DNA from: a virus
DNA length: 54,668 bases
Direction: 5' to 3' (one strand)
IMG/VR virus record: IMGVR_UViG_3300048592_000644
Coordinates: 1 to 54,668 of that record
The first letter of the stretch is position 1; every line of letters begins with the position of its first letter. Shown in pieces: positions 7,484 to 15,407 of this stretch. The position numbers were made by a program, and so were the translations under genes. Below the pieces are notes generated by a model, which was not told the origin of the DNA, ran no database searches, and worked only from the letters and a program-made list of their open reading frames with translations.

Positions 7484-7969
7484 TTAGAGAGTAAAAAACT
7501 CTTTTGAGTTTGTATCAAATTCAAATTTATTCCCTTCAAAAACGTAGACAGGGTGGCCTTCCTCTGATAACCCACCATCAAGCATTGCCAACTCTTGAGC
7601 CATAACTTCTAATGCTTCCCGCCATCCCAACTTTTGCCCGGCCGGGTGCGTGGTCAAAAATTGATACCGTGCATCTAAATAAAAAGAGGTTTTATCTTGA
7701 ACGCTAACGTTAATTACATCTTCTAATTTACCAGCTAACCAATCTTGACCAAACTTCTCACCATCAAAATCAACAATTTCTAAGCCGTTGTCAAAATGAA
7801 ATTTGGCGATGGCTTTGGCGGTTGCTTCAACCGTTCCATAAGCGGCAAATTGTTCTGAGGTGGAACTGTTGGCAAGTGCGCTATCTAACATCTCTGAGGC
7901 GAATTGGTAAGGGTTATATGTACGGGTATCAACGGCAACTACAACGGGGCTAACATTTTTATCGGTCAT
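7484..7969 (-). CDS. Acidic early-type protein with its own strong promoter
   Basis: A 161-residue, Asp/Glu-rich protein without a recognised domain. It is the only gene between a near-perfect promoter (8056-8084) and the terminator at 7425-7457, so it is a monocistronic, probably strongly expressed unit. The start has AGGAGATGCACC upstream. Small acidic proteins behind strong early promoters often act in host takeover or as anti-restriction DNA mimics; that is only an analogy here. A leader of about 80 bases separates promoter and start. Confidence 0.65.
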   Translation of the reverse strand: MTDKNVSPVVVAVDTRTYNPYQFASEMLDSALANSSTSEQFAAYGTVEATAKAIAKFHFDNGLEIVDFDGEKFGQDWLAGKLEDVINVSVQDKTSFYLDARYQFLTTHPAGQKLGWREALEVMAQELAMLDGGLSEEGHPVYVFEGNKFEFDTNSKEFFTL

Positions 7970-8055
7970 GGTGCATCTCCTATGCTGAATGTGTGTTTAA
8001 TTAAATTATAAAAGCCAGTTGGAAAATTGTTTTACTTCGTTAAGTTATAAAGCTA

Positions 8056-8084
8056 ATTATAGGCGGTTTGCGTTACTTTGTCAA
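8056..8084 (-). promoter_or_regulatory. Near-consensus early promoter P2
   Basis: Leftward TTGACA (8084-8079), a 17-base spacer and TATAAT (8061-8056): both boxes are perfect consensus. The spacer starts AAGTAACGCAAA, shared with P1 and P3. The sequence after the -10, TAGCTTTATAACTTAAC, is shared with P4 at 50099-50127. The -35 lies inside the last codons of the upstream gene. Confidence 0.9.
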
Positions 8085-8615
8085 TGGTGAGTTTTGTGGC
8101 ACAAAACGACTTCCCGGCCGCGCTCTTAGCGATTGCTCCCAGGGAAGTTCCCCACTAAGAGCCGTTTCCCATGTTTCTTTTCTACCCGGCCCTTCCCATA
8201 CCGACATGAAAGCACCTGTTACAAAGTTCATGTCGGTATAGCACACGGCGGGTAGATATTCATGCCAAGTCCCAACATAAAAGCCTTGAGCGTCCCTGTG
8301 TATCGTGGCACACCTTGCCCATTCTGGGGCGGTACGCCAATCGTACTGTTTCTCCCAAAATGTTGCGTCAATCTTTCCGGCCGGGGCGGGGAGATTGTTA
8401 GATGCCGGGTTGGTAAGTGGGGCGTTTTTTATCTCATGTAATGCTTTAGAGACTAAATCAGCAACCGCACTTAACTCAACCGTGCTTTTACCAATCTCAA
8501 CCGAATCCCCTCTTTCATCAAACAAACTGACAGTAGGCTCACCATCACTAAACTTTATCTGACAGCTAACCTTACATTTCTCATCACTAAAAATAATTCT
8601 TTTTTGGCTGGCCAT
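8073..8615 (-). CDS. Hypothetical protein, last gene of the nucleotide/HTH operon
   Basis: A 180-residue protein. The N-terminal half (1-75) is a likely small beta-rich domain. The second half is rich in Trp and aromatic residues (FWEKQYDWRTAPEWARCAT, then YTDMNFVTGAFMSVWEGPGR). No family is recognised. The final codons overlap the -35 of promoter P2, so transcription of this gene would run through P2. It follows two paralogous genes and shares their operon. Confidence 0.6.
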   Translation of the reverse strand: MASQKRIIFSDEKCKVSCQIKFSDGEPTVSLFDERGDSVEIGKSTVELSAVADLVSKALHEIKNAPLTNPASNNLPAPAGKIDATFWEKQYDWRTAPEWARCATIHRDAQGFYVGTWHEYLPAVCYTDMNFVTGAFMSVWEGPGRKETWETALSGELPWEQSLRARPGSRFVPQNSPLTK

Positions 8616-8627
8616 AACAATTTCCTT

Positions 8628-9296
8628 TTAACCCCTTCTCCTGGCTTTAATAACTGGCTTGTCCCCGGCCGGTGCGTATCGCATGAGAGTAACCAGCATA
8701 GCCATAGTTAAGGGGTCATCTATATGCCCATTAAAGGTTAAATCAACTGAACCAGAAACCGTGACGTTAACCACGCCAGTACCATTGTCCTTTTGTGCTG
8801 ATTTACGCCTTTCTATGGTGTATTGACTTCCAACATCCTGACGGGGCATTTCTAGCCCCGGTATAACTTCCTCTAATCTTTCCATTAAGTCATTCCATCT
8901 TGCCCAATCCTCTCTTGCTTTTCGCGCACTTTCGTCATGCCGGGGGACGAAAAGCGGTAAAAAACGCCGTTGAATGTCTTTCGCTATAGCCCCGGCCGGT
9001 CGTGATTCGCTGACATGGATATTAACTGGTTCACCATATGAGCCTTGAAAAATCTGGTTACGGGGATAACTTGAGTTAATAGAGATAGACCACTTACCAC
9101 CCTCAAATACCAGCATAACCCAAATTTTACGCCCCGCCTTATCCACTATATAAACCATCTTGTTTTCTGTGCCGGGGGAGTTATCCCAACCGTTTCTAGG
9201 CACAAGCTCAACCGTCATATCTAAAGCGGTTGCCAACTCATACCAAAAGTCAGGGTACTCATGGGTTAAGGGTGTTTCTTGTTTTAGCCGTGACAT
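8628..9296 (-). CDS. Hypothetical protein, paralog A of a tandem pair
   Basis: A 222-residue protein clearly related to the next gene upstream (9284-9964). Both start with a YPDFW motif, keep a GRK.W..L.F..GKW strand pair, and share the identical block SESRPAGAIAKDIQRRFLP near residues 115-135, followed by a helical segment. The C-terminus has a beta-rich part ending near YAPAGDKP. The gene overlaps its paralog by 13 bases. A recent tandem duplication is inferred; function unknown. Confidence 0.65.
   Translation of the reverse strand: MSRLKQETPLTHEYPDFWYELATALDMTVELVPRNGWDNSPGTENKMVYIVDKAGRKIWVMLVFEGGKWSISINSSYPRNQIFQGSYGEPVNIHVSESRPAGAIAKDIQRRFLPLFVPRHDESARKAREDWARWNDLMERLEEVIPGLEMPRQDVGSQYTIERRKSAQKDNGTGVVNVTVSGSVDLTFNGHIDDPLTMAMLVTLMRYAPAGDKPVIKARRRG
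8961..9015. repeat. 55-bp direct repeat, copy A
   Basis: Matches 9632-9686 at 53 of 55 positions by hand alignment. It lies in the region encoding the identical SESRPAGAIAKDIQRRFLP block of the two paralogs. The strong DNA identity against weaker identity elsewhere suggests recent gene conversion or selection on this block. Confidence 0.85.
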
Positions 9297-9964
9297 GGGT
9301 GCACCTCTGCCCGGCTGTTGTTATCTTGCCCGGCCGGGGCATAACGAAAGAGGGTAGTCAACATAGCCATTGTCATAGGGTTGTCTAAATCCCCTCTAAA
9401 TTCTATGGTGATTGAGCCGTAAGCGTGAACAGCGGCCGATGCACTGTAACCTCTCTCTAAGTGGCCTGGCGGGGAATAGTGGCGGGTGAGGCGATAAGTT
9501 TTTGCCTGTTCGGTCGGCAAAGGAACGTTGGGTAAAAGTTCCTCCATTCTTTCCATCACTTCCCGCCATTGTGCAATATCTTTTTTTATTTGCACCACCC
9601 GGCCGTCATGCTCTTTCACAAACTCAGGTAGAAAACGCCGTTGAATATCTTTCGCTATGGCCCCGGCCGGTCGTGATTCGCTGACACAAATTGAGAGGGG
9701 CTTGCCACGATACCCCCCAAAGATGGGGTTTTGTGGGTAGGTGCTACTAACCTCAATTACCCATTTTCCCGTTTGAAAGATTAGATAAAGCCAAACCTTG
9801 CGCCCCTCCTTATCCACTAAATACGCACGGTCAAGCATCACTTCTGGGTTATCCGTACCTTCATATTTCTGCATCGTCTCAACCTTCATATTTAAGGCAG
9901 AGGCTATCTCATGCCAGAAATCAGGGTATTGGTGAATAGGGATGGGCTTTTCTTTAAGGGGCAT
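9284..9964 (-). CDS. Hypothetical protein, paralog B of a tandem pair
   Basis: A 226-residue paralog of 8628-9296 with the same order of parts: YPDFW near the N-terminus, GRKVWLYLIF strand, conserved SESRPAGAIAKDIQRRFLP block, helix with E.ME.LLP, and a diverged C-terminus. No catalytic motif is visible. The SRPAG...RRFLP block has two arginines and a lysine in a helix, which could contact nucleic acid or phosphate, but this is speculation. Confidence 0.65.
   Translation of the reverse strand: MPLKEKPIPIHQYPDFWHEIASALNMKVETMQKYEGTDNPEVMLDRAYLVDKEGRKVWLYLIFQTGKWVIEVSSTYPQNPIFGGYRGKPLSICVSESRPAGAIAKDIQRRFLPEFVKEHDGRVVQIKKDIAQWREVMERMEELLPNVPLPTEQAKTYRLTRHYSPPGHLERGYSASAAVHAYGSITIEFRGDLDNPMTMAMLTTLFRYAPAGQDNNSRAEVHPCHG
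9632..9686. repeat. 55-bp direct repeat, copy B
   Basis: Second copy of the repeat at 8961-9015 (53 of 55 identical), in the same place of the paralogous gene. Confidence 0.85.
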
Positions 9965-9969
9965 GGTGA

Positions 9970-10416
9970 TTAGAGGGGTTTAATGGGGTTGTATTCGCAA
10001 ATAAACACTGTTTGTTCGTCGTAATCAATGGTGGTGCTTATTTCTAAATCATCTACATCTAAAGACAGATTGTAAAGATATGTCTCCATATCACTACCTT
10101 TGACCAAATCAGAAACTATCTCTTTGTAGAATGGAATAACGGTGATGTAAACCTTTTCTGGGTCAATCTGTTTCATCACATGCTCAACTAGATTGCGGCG
10201 TTTGTTAACCTGTTCTATCGCCCACTTTTTACCGCCATCCGCCGCACTCAAAACATCTTCACCATTATCATCTTCATTAAAAAGCCAAAGTTCTATGGTT
10301 TCGTCCTTTTTGTCCATTGGCTTTAGTATGTGAAAAATAGCCTTTGCATCCCCATCAATCGCTAAGTCAGTCAAGGTGTTTTGTACTGTGCTTGCCAAAT
10401 CTTCGTTATCCAACAT
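9970..10416 (-). CDS. Hypothetical acidic protein
   Basis: A 148-residue, Asp/Glu-rich soluble protein with alternating strands and helices, ending in a strand-like segment TVFICEYNPI. A clear GGAGG precedes the start. It sits between the dihydrofolate reductase gene and the paralog pair in one operon. No family is recognised. Confidence 0.6.
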   Translation of the reverse strand: MLDNEDLASTVQNTLTDLAIDGDAKAIFHILKPMDKKDETIELWLFNEDDNGEDVLSAADGGKKWAIEQVNKRRNLVEHVMKQIDPEKVYITVIPFYKEIVSDLVKGSDMETYLYNLSLDVDDLEISTTIDYDEQTVFICEYNPIKPL

Positions 10417-10452
10417 TTTTATTTTCCTCCTGTTTCCCTTTTTTACCGGGCA

Positions 10453-11043
10453 TTAGTTTTCTATTAACTCTAAATCTTGGAAGGTGTAAGAGAAATGGTG
10501 GGCTTCATCTGCGGGATTGTGTAAGTAGTTAATGAGCCGCCACTTACTGGTATCCCATGCCGGAAAGACTGACAGAGGAAAGACAGACTTATCCCCCTGC
10601 ACCACCGTATCTACTGCGGTTAGATACAGGTGTGTGGCGATTGGTAAAAACGCCTCATAAATTGCCGCTCCCCCCGCAATGATTATCTCCCCATCATACC
10701 GGCCGCATACTTGAGCAATATCTAAGGCATGGGTCACACTACTGGCAGAAATAAACCCCGGCTTGTAATAATCCTTTCGTTCACTCATTAAGATGGCCGT
10801 CCGGCCGGGCAACGGGTGGAAATGGGGCTGGAACTCCACCAAAATATTCCCATGATGTTGATTAACAATTTTCCCCAGATAAGGCTTAGGTAATGATTCG
10901 GCTGTTTTGCGCCCCATAATAACGGGTTTCCCCATTGTTATGGCCCGGAAACGTTTTAGGTCATTTGGTAAGTGCCAGGGCAGTTGTCCATTTTGCCCTA
11001 TGGCCCCATTCTTTGAGATGGCCGCCACAATTGATATTTTCAT
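10453..11043 (-). CDS. folA: Dihydrofolate reductase
   Basis: Reduces dihydrofolate to tetrahydrofolate with NADPH, regenerating the folate used up by thymidylate synthase. Visible hallmarks: ISIVAAISKNGAIGQNGQLP with PWHLPNDLKRF (substrate and Met20-loop region with the catalytic acidic residue), VIMGRKTAESLP, and IIIAGGAAIYEAFLP (NADPH site). The start is ATG at 11043, overlapping the previous stop (ATGA). At 196 residues it is longer than typical bacterial enzymes (about 160) because of an insertion of about 25 residues between AESLP and PLPGRT. It is co-transcribed with thymidylate synthase, a common phage pairing for dTMP supply. Confidence 0.95.
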   Translation of the reverse strand: MKISIVAAISKNGAIGQNGQLPWHLPNDLKRFRAITMGKPVIMGRKTAESLPKPYLGKIVNQHHGNILVEFQPHFHPLPGRTAILMSERKDYYKPGFISASSVTHALDIAQVCGRYDGEIIIAGGAAIYEAFLPIATHLYLTAVDTVVQGDKSVFPLSVFPAWDTSKWRLINYLHNPADEAHHFSYTFQDLELIEN

Positions 11044-11420
11044 CACTTCCCCTTTCGCCGTGTGCGAATCTCAAAATACCCCTGTAAATGTGGGTACTCT
11101 GACATAATCTTTCGGGCATAAAAAGCCCCATAGGAATTATTTATTTTCCACTTGTCCCCTGATGTGCGTATAGCACCACGCCGGAGGCTTTCCATATAAA
11201 ACTGTATGCTCATATGCCCAACACCCGCATTAAAGTCATCTTGTACCATGTGGACAAGGTTTTTATAAACATGAGGGTTGAGCATATGGAAAGCCTCAAA
11301 TCGTTCCTTCCGTGTTTGCGGCCGCACCTCTTTGGGTAATTGTTTCAATGGCTCAAAGTCTAGGGTGAAGCGAAGCTGTACAGTTTGGTCAATATCATCT
11401 GGGTCAATCAGGTTATTCAT
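11043..11420 (-). CDS. Conserved-looking hypothetical protein between thyA and folA
   Basis: A 125-residue protein. The core (about 40-115) has the pattern ERFEAFHMLNPHVYKNLVHM, then SIQFYMESLRRGAIRTSGD, then KINNSYGAFYARKIM, then a C-terminal FEIRTRR. I recall similar small proteins in other phages but cannot name the family or a function. It is helical and basic, so nucleic-acid binding is possible. The start has AAGGAGATGCT. Its stop overlaps the dihydrofolate reductase start. Confidence 0.6.
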   Translation of the reverse strand: MNNLIDPDDIDQTVQLRFTLDFEPLKQLPKEVRPQTRKERFEAFHMLNPHVYKNLVHMVQDDFNAGVGHMSIQFYMESLRRGAIRTSGDKWKINNSYGAFYARKIMSEYPHLQGYFEIRTRRKGK

Positions 11421-11429
11421 AGCATCTCC

Positions 11430-12224
11430 TTAAACTGCTACAGGGGCTTTAATCGCCGGGTGGGGATTGTAGCCAGACAAAACAATATCATCATAAACAA
11501 AATCAAAAATATCATATCTGCGAGTTAACTTAACCGTTGGGAGCGGCCGTGGCTCACGGTCTAATAATTGATTAACTTGAGAGAGATGGTTTAGGTAAAT
11601 ATGAGCATCCCCCAGGGTATGAATGAACTCCCCCGGCCGGTATCCCGTCACATTGGCAACCAACAGAGTTAAGAGGGCATAACTGGCAAGATTAAACGGC
11701 ACTCCCAGAAAAGCATCTGCACTGCGTTGGTACAACTGGCAAGATAAACGATTGGTGGTGGAAACATAGAACTGAAAGAGGCAATGACAAGGGGGCAAGG
11801 CCATTTGGTCAATTTCCCCCACGTTCCATGCGGAAACAACGTGTCGGCGGGAATGTGGGTTGTCAATCAGGCCATTAACCAGTTCGGTTATTTGGTCTAC
11901 GGTTCGCCCATCGGCCCCGGCCCATGAACGCCATTGTTTGCCATATACTGGCCCCAACTCCCCCACCTCATCTGCCCACTCATTCCAAATAGATACCCCA
12001 TTCTCTTTGAGGTAAGCAATATTTGTTTCGCCTTTCAAAAACCAAAGTAGTTCGTGAACAATGGACTTAAAGTGTACTTTTTTAGTGGTGAGAAGCGGAA
12101 AAGAGGTGCTAAGGTCGAAACGCATCTGATACCCAAAGGTGCTAACTGTTCCCGTTCCTGTGCGGTCACTCTTTTGCTCCCCATTTTTGAGGATGTGCCA
12201 TAAGAGGTCGTGGTATTGCTTCAT
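11430..12224 (-). CDS. thyA: Thymidylate synthase
   Basis: Makes dTMP from dUMP with methylene-tetrahydrofolate. At 264 residues it has the same length as the E. coli enzyme. The nucleophile Cys146 lies in [21 protein letters not shown] (about 19-26) is the phosphate-binding Arg loop; [20 protein letters not shown] is the conserved dUMP-binding stretch with Asn and Tyr ligands; [12 protein letters not shown] completes the site. All key residues appear intact. It raises dTTP for phage replication together with the reductase 1.2 kb downstream. Confidence 0.97.
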   Translation of the reverse strand: MKQYHDLLWHILKNGEQKSDRTGTGTVSTFGYQMRFDLSTSFPLLTTKKVHFKSIVHELLWFLKGETNIAYLKENGVSIWNEWADEVGELGPVYGKQWRSWAGADGRTVDQITELVNGLIDNPHSRRHVVSAWNVGEIDQMALPPCHCLFQFYVSTTNRLSCQLYQRSADAFLGVPFNLASYALLTLLVANVTGYRPGEFIHTLGDAHIYLNHLSQVNQLLDREPRPLPTVKLTRRYDIFDFVYDDIVLSGYNPHPAIKAPVAV

Positions 12225-12493
12225 TATTCCTCTAATTTAGACAGCACCACAAAGGTTTTGCGGGTGCTTAAATTGCCGTTCAAAACTAAGTGGTGTCTGA
12301 TGCCCCCCACCTTGTAAATCGTTTCTAAAGCATCACCCTCAAAGGAGACAAAATCACCAATGCTGTAATGGCTGTTTGGGATAGATACCTCTGTTTCAGG
12401 GCGTTCCCCCCGGCTAAAAATAAACACTACTGAGGTTTGTTTGTTTTGGGCTGGTTTCCCCGTTAATACGGGTTCATCAAATGTCATGTCCAT
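12224..12493 (-). CDS. Small hypothetical protein upstream of thyA
   Basis: An 89-residue protein. I choose ATG at 12493 (MDMTFDEP) because GGAGGC lies seven bases upstream; the in-frame start at 12505 overlaps that site. It contains a beta-rich segment with [20 protein letters not shown], reminiscent of small SH3-like or phage YopX-like barrels, but no assignment is made. Its stop overlaps the thymidylate synthase start, and its start overlaps the end of the tandem HTH gene. Confidence 0.55.
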   Translation of the reverse strand: MDMTFDEPVLTGKPAQNKQTSVVFIFSRGERPETEVSIPNSHYSIGDFVSFEGDALETIYKVGGIRHHLVLNGNLSTRKTFVVLSKLEE

Positions 12494-13016
12494 TATCGCC
12501 TCCATTTTGGCGTTTGTATTGGCGTAAATTAAGTCTAATTAGCCAATATGTAATTGTTGATAAAGGCAATTCTAGCTTTTCTGCTAGTTGTTGTTTTGTC
12601 ATGTTAGCTGTTTTGTACTGTTTCAATACCTCCATTTTTTCAGGGGTTAGACTACGGGTGTTACGGGCAGAACTATCTTGAACATTCAAGCCGAATTTAT
12701 TTATTGCCCATCTTAACCGATGCCAGTCTACCCCTATCTTTCGGCTAACATCGGCTCTAGTCAAACCATCATTTACCATTTGAACGGCTTGCGTGGCCTG
12801 TTCTAAGGTGACGGGAGGGAGCGTTTTTTGTCCGTTTCGGGCTTCATTCCAGGGGCGCACCCATAAACCCATTTCCTCAAAACGGCGGTAAAGGTTTTGG
12901 GGATAAACATTTAGCTCGTCGGCCAGTTTGGTAATTGATTCTCCGGCAACATGCCGGGGATGTATGGTAAGAATAACGTGGTCTGTAAGGCTTTTTTTGC
13001 CGTTTTTTCGCTTCAT
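12477..13016 (-). CDS. Triple tandem helix-turn-helix protein
   Basis: A 179-residue basic protein built of three HTH units of about 45-55 residues: (1) ESITKLADELNVYPQNLYRR, ending FEEMGL; (2) DGLTRADVSRKIGVDWHRL, ending INKFGL; (3) NMTKQQLAEKLELPLSTITY, ending LIRLNL. Each has the same ending, aromatic/hydrophobic-x-x-x-x-Gly/Asn-Leu, as in the upstream 503-residue gene. Start and stop of the two genes overlap as ATGA, so they are coupled and probably work together. The frame contains the palindrome at 12677-12690 (encoding LNVQ). Sequence-specific DNA binding is inferred. Confidence 0.75.
   Translation of the reverse strand: MKRKNGKKSLTDHVILTIHPRHVAGESITKLADELNVYPQNLYRRFEEMGLWVRPWNEARNGQKTLPPVTLEQATQAVQMVNDGLTRADVSRKIGVDWHRLRWAINKFGLNVQDSSARNTRSLTPEKMEVLKQYKTANMTKQQLAEKLELPLSTITYWLIRLNLRQYKRQNGGDNGHDI
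12677..12690. repeat. Dispersed palindrome CTTGAACATTCAAG, copy 2
   Basis: Perfect family member inside the triple HTH gene. In frame it encodes LNVQ, like nearly all intragenic copies. Confidence 0.7.
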
Positions 13017-14524
13017 TTCTGCACCAGTGAAAAGCCGGAAACTAACATTTTACGCACTTCAGCTAGTTCTAATTTGTATTTCTTTGCCAAACTCTCCACA
13101 CTGGCCCCAGACTGCCGCTCATGGGCTAAGACGGCCGGGGTTGCCTGTGGGGTTTGTTTGGGTGGAGTAGCCTTCTTTGGTTGCCGTTTTTGTTTTTGTT
13201 GTGCCTTGCGCTCTTTAATTTGCCCGGCCGTTGGCACTTCATTAAGGGGAGGTAAATTAAATTTAGTGAATTGCTTAACTACCTCAGTCCAACTAATTTT
13301 GAGCATGGCACAAACATCTTTGCGGCTGGCCCCGGCCTTGCGTTTTTCGTAAGCCATCACAATCTCTGCCTCACTAAAGTCTTGCCGTTGGAATGGTTTA
13401 GGACGGGGTTTGTTGATAGGCGTTAACCCCAAACGAACAAAACTTTTTTTGAGGGTATCCCACAACACATTGAGGTTATTACACACCTCGTCCCTATCTA
13501 AGCCATCGGTTAATTGCTTATGGGCGGTAATTATTTGGTGGTCACTGAGTAACGCTTTCGCGCCCGGCCGGTTCTTTTTAATCGTTCCCCTGCGCTCCTC
13601 ATAAATTTTTTTGAGGGTGTTGTAATTCAGATTTAACCGCTTTGCTATGTTTACAAAAGATACTCTTTTTTCTAGCAATTCCTTAACTTTATCAAGGGTT
13701 TCATCGGTGACAATAACCCGCCGCACTCTTTGGCGAGTGAGCTTGCGAACAGGTAACTTGACCCCACGCCGTTTTAATATCGCCCCTAGTGACTTTTTGT
13801 GTATACCGTACTTCTCACCAATTTGGGCTAATGTTAAACCCTCCCCATAATGCCCTAGAATCTCCTCTGTTGGCACATGGTTCAAGTTATGTGCCTCTCT
13901 GACAGGATTCCAGCCCAACGCTTCAAACACCTTTTTTAGCCGCTTATGAGTGGTGCTGTATTTCTTGCTGACTTGCTCCCACGTTGATTCCCCTTGTAGC
14001 TCCTCATAAATCTTTTTGGCTAACTCAGGGGCTATCTTTCTATTAACGCTATAAGGGGATGCGTCACATATGGCTTTGACGGTGTAGAAAGACATCTTGT
14101 GTTTCTTAGCCAACAAACATATAGCCACCCCGCTCATATATTCAGACATAATTTTTTCTTTTACTTCCTGTGGGATTTGGTCGGTGTATCCCCTGGGTAC
14201 GCTACGGGGTAAACCATACTGAATAAACCGCCGCCGCAAAACAGAGGACGTGACATTTAGCTCCTGGGCGACAACCGCCAAAACAGCCCCATTGGAGTAT
14301 TTGGCATGGGCATCCCTTACTTCCTGTTCGGTTAAATCTTGCTCCGGCCGGGCGCGTTTTGGCCCTCTTTTGCGGGGTGGTAACTTTAGACCCATTACCC
14401 CAAAGCGGCGGTAGAAATACGTTTCAGAGACGTTGTATTCAGCCGCGATTTGGTAAACCAATTCCCCGGCCTTTGCCCGTTCATAAACTTTTACTATTTC
14501 TTCATTTGAAATTATGCTTGCCAT
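13013..14524 (-). CDS. Nine-unit tandem helix-turn-helix protein
   Basis: A 503-residue basic protein made almost wholly of HTH units. I count nine at roughly 50-55-residue spacing, with cores such as VYQIAAEYNVSETYFYRR, VLAVVAQELNVTSSVLRRR, LAQIGEKYGIHKKSLGAIL and RDEVCNNLNVLWDTLKKS, most closing with a G-L/G-W/G-V turn and a basic linker (PPRKRGPKRARP, LPVRKLTRQRVRR). The last unit is degenerate. The start at 14524 follows GAGGAGATGT; the longer start at 14539 would place the ribosome site inside the ORF. Bead-like repetition suggests reading of a long DNA site or coating of DNA. I know of no named family with this architecture. Confidence 0.8.
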   Translation of the reverse strand: MASIISNEEIVKVYERAKAGELVYQIAAEYNVSETYFYRRFGVMGLKLPPRKRGPKRARPEQDLTEQEVRDAHAKYSNGAVLAVVAQELNVTSSVLRRRFIQYGLPRSVPRGYTDQIPQEVKEKIMSEYMSGVAICLLAKKHKMSFYTVKAICDASPYSVNRKIAPELAKKIYEELQGESTWEQVSKKYSTTHKRLKKVFEALGWNPVREAHNLNHVPTEEILGHYGEGLTLAQIGEKYGIHKKSLGAILKRRGVKLPVRKLTRQRVRRVIVTDETLDKVKELLEKRVSFVNIAKRLNLNYNTLKKIYEERRGTIKKNRPGAKALLSDHQIITAHKQLTDGLDRDEVCNNLNVLWDTLKKSFVRLGLTPINKPRPKPFQRQDFSEAEIVMAYEKRKAGASRKDVCAMLKISWTEVVKQFTKFNLPPLNEVPTAGQIKERKAQQKQKRQPKKATPPKQTPQATPAVLAHERQSGASVESLAKKYKLELAEVRKMLVSGFSLVQK

Positions 14525-14548
14525 ACATCTCCTCAACAAATCATGTAA

Positions 14549-14827
14549 CTATTGGTCTGAACTTTGCAACCGCTCTAAAGCCTCTAATTCATCATAGGTT
14601 AAACCTACCCCATCCTTTGGCTTTAATTGCCCCAGTGTGGCGGGGGAATAAGAATCAAACAACTCAGTAATAAGCGGTAAAAATTCGGGAAAAACATCTT
14701 GACAATGTGTTTTGCAATTTTGTACCCACCACTGCCAACCAGTAGGCTTGTGCTCCATAACCCGCATAGCGGCCCGGTACAAACTATATTCTTTTTTATA
14801 ATGATTAGCTGGTCGGGGTAGTTTCAT
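14549..14827 (-). CDS. Hypothetical protein, first gene of the nucleotide/HTH operon
   Basis: A 92-residue protein, helical, with several Trp/Cys residues near the middle (GWQWWVQNCKTHC) and an acidic C-terminus. The start has AAGAGATGCT upstream. It lies just after the extended -10 promoter at 14848-14856. No family is recognised. Confidence 0.6.
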   Translation of the reverse strand: MKLPRPANHYKKEYSLYRAAMRVMEHKPTGWQWWVQNCKTHCQDVFPEFLPLITELFDSYSPATLGQLKPKDGVGLTYDELEALERLQSSDQ

Positions 14828-14847
14828 AATAGCATCTCTTAATAAGT

Positions 14848-14856
14848 ATTATAACA
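14848..14856 (-). promoter_or_regulatory. Extended -10 promoter for the nucleotide/HTH operon
   Basis: Leftward TGTTATAAT: a perfect TATAAT preceded by TGn, about 20 bp from the first start codon. No good -35 is seen at 16-18 bp (only T-rich sequence belonging to the terminator at 14872-14913), which fits extended -10 promoters or activator dependence. Confidence 0.6.
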
Positions 14857-14871
14857 CACCTGTTGTAACAA

Positions 14872-14913
14872 AAAAGAGGAAATTAGCCTTTTGACTGACT
14901 AATTTCCTCTTTT
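14872..14913 (-). terminator. Intrinsic terminator at the end of the late operon
   Basis: Inverted repeat with 15-base arms (AAAAGAGGAAATTAG and its complement) around a 12-base loop, with a T run on the minus strand. It lies directly after the 14938-15405 gene and closes the 34-kb late unit. Confidence 0.9.
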
Positions 14914-14937
14914 GATAGCCGCTTAAATAAAACTCAG

Positions 14938-15405
14938 TTAGTAGGGAATGATTATCCCGTATTGTGTCGCCACAATTTTAGACACCTTTTCTCTGGTTTG
15001 TGGGTGAAGTTGTGAACTAACTCGCCCCCAATGTTTTTCTAACCATTCTTTCAGGTCAAACCGGCCGGAGTAGGCCATTCCGGCCCCGCCCCAATCGGCT
15101 ATCATCTCGACAATATACTTGTCTGGCATAGGCACTGGTGTACCGTGTAATATCCAGTGTTCATAGTGGTGGGGGTTATGGTGAAGGTGGTGCAGGAAAG
15201 CCCGGTCAAAGTTTACTTTGCCTTGCCCATCCCTCGCTCCCCCTTCCCAATATTTAGCATACGGAATAAATTCGGCCGGTGAGAATTTGCTTAAATCATG
15301 TATGAGAAGTTGCCAGAGGGATACATCTAACTCTATCCCACACATAAACACATAATATTTGTGCCTCAAAATCTTAACGAAGTTTTTCCAGTAAATGTTG
15401 TTCAT
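14938..15405 (-). CDS. DUF5662-like His-rich protein
   Basis: A 155-residue protein with a pattern I associate with the DUF5662 family: an N-terminal helix HKYYVFMCGIEL, then LIHDLSKFSPAEFIPYAKYW, then FDRAFLHHLHHNPHHYEHW. Many conserved His and Asp suggest a metal-dependent, HD-like hydrolase fold, though no activity is established. Such genes are common in phages of many bacteria. It is the last gene before the late terminator. Confidence 0.7.
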   Translation of the reverse strand: MNNIYWKNFVKILRHKYYVFMCGIELDVSLWQLLIHDLSKFSPAEFIPYAKYWEGGARDGQGKVNFDRAFLHHLHHNPHHYEHWILHGTPVPMPDKYIVEMIADWGGAGMAYSGRFDLKEWLEKHWGRVSSQLHPQTREKVSKIVATQYGIIIPY

Positions 15406-15407
15406 TG

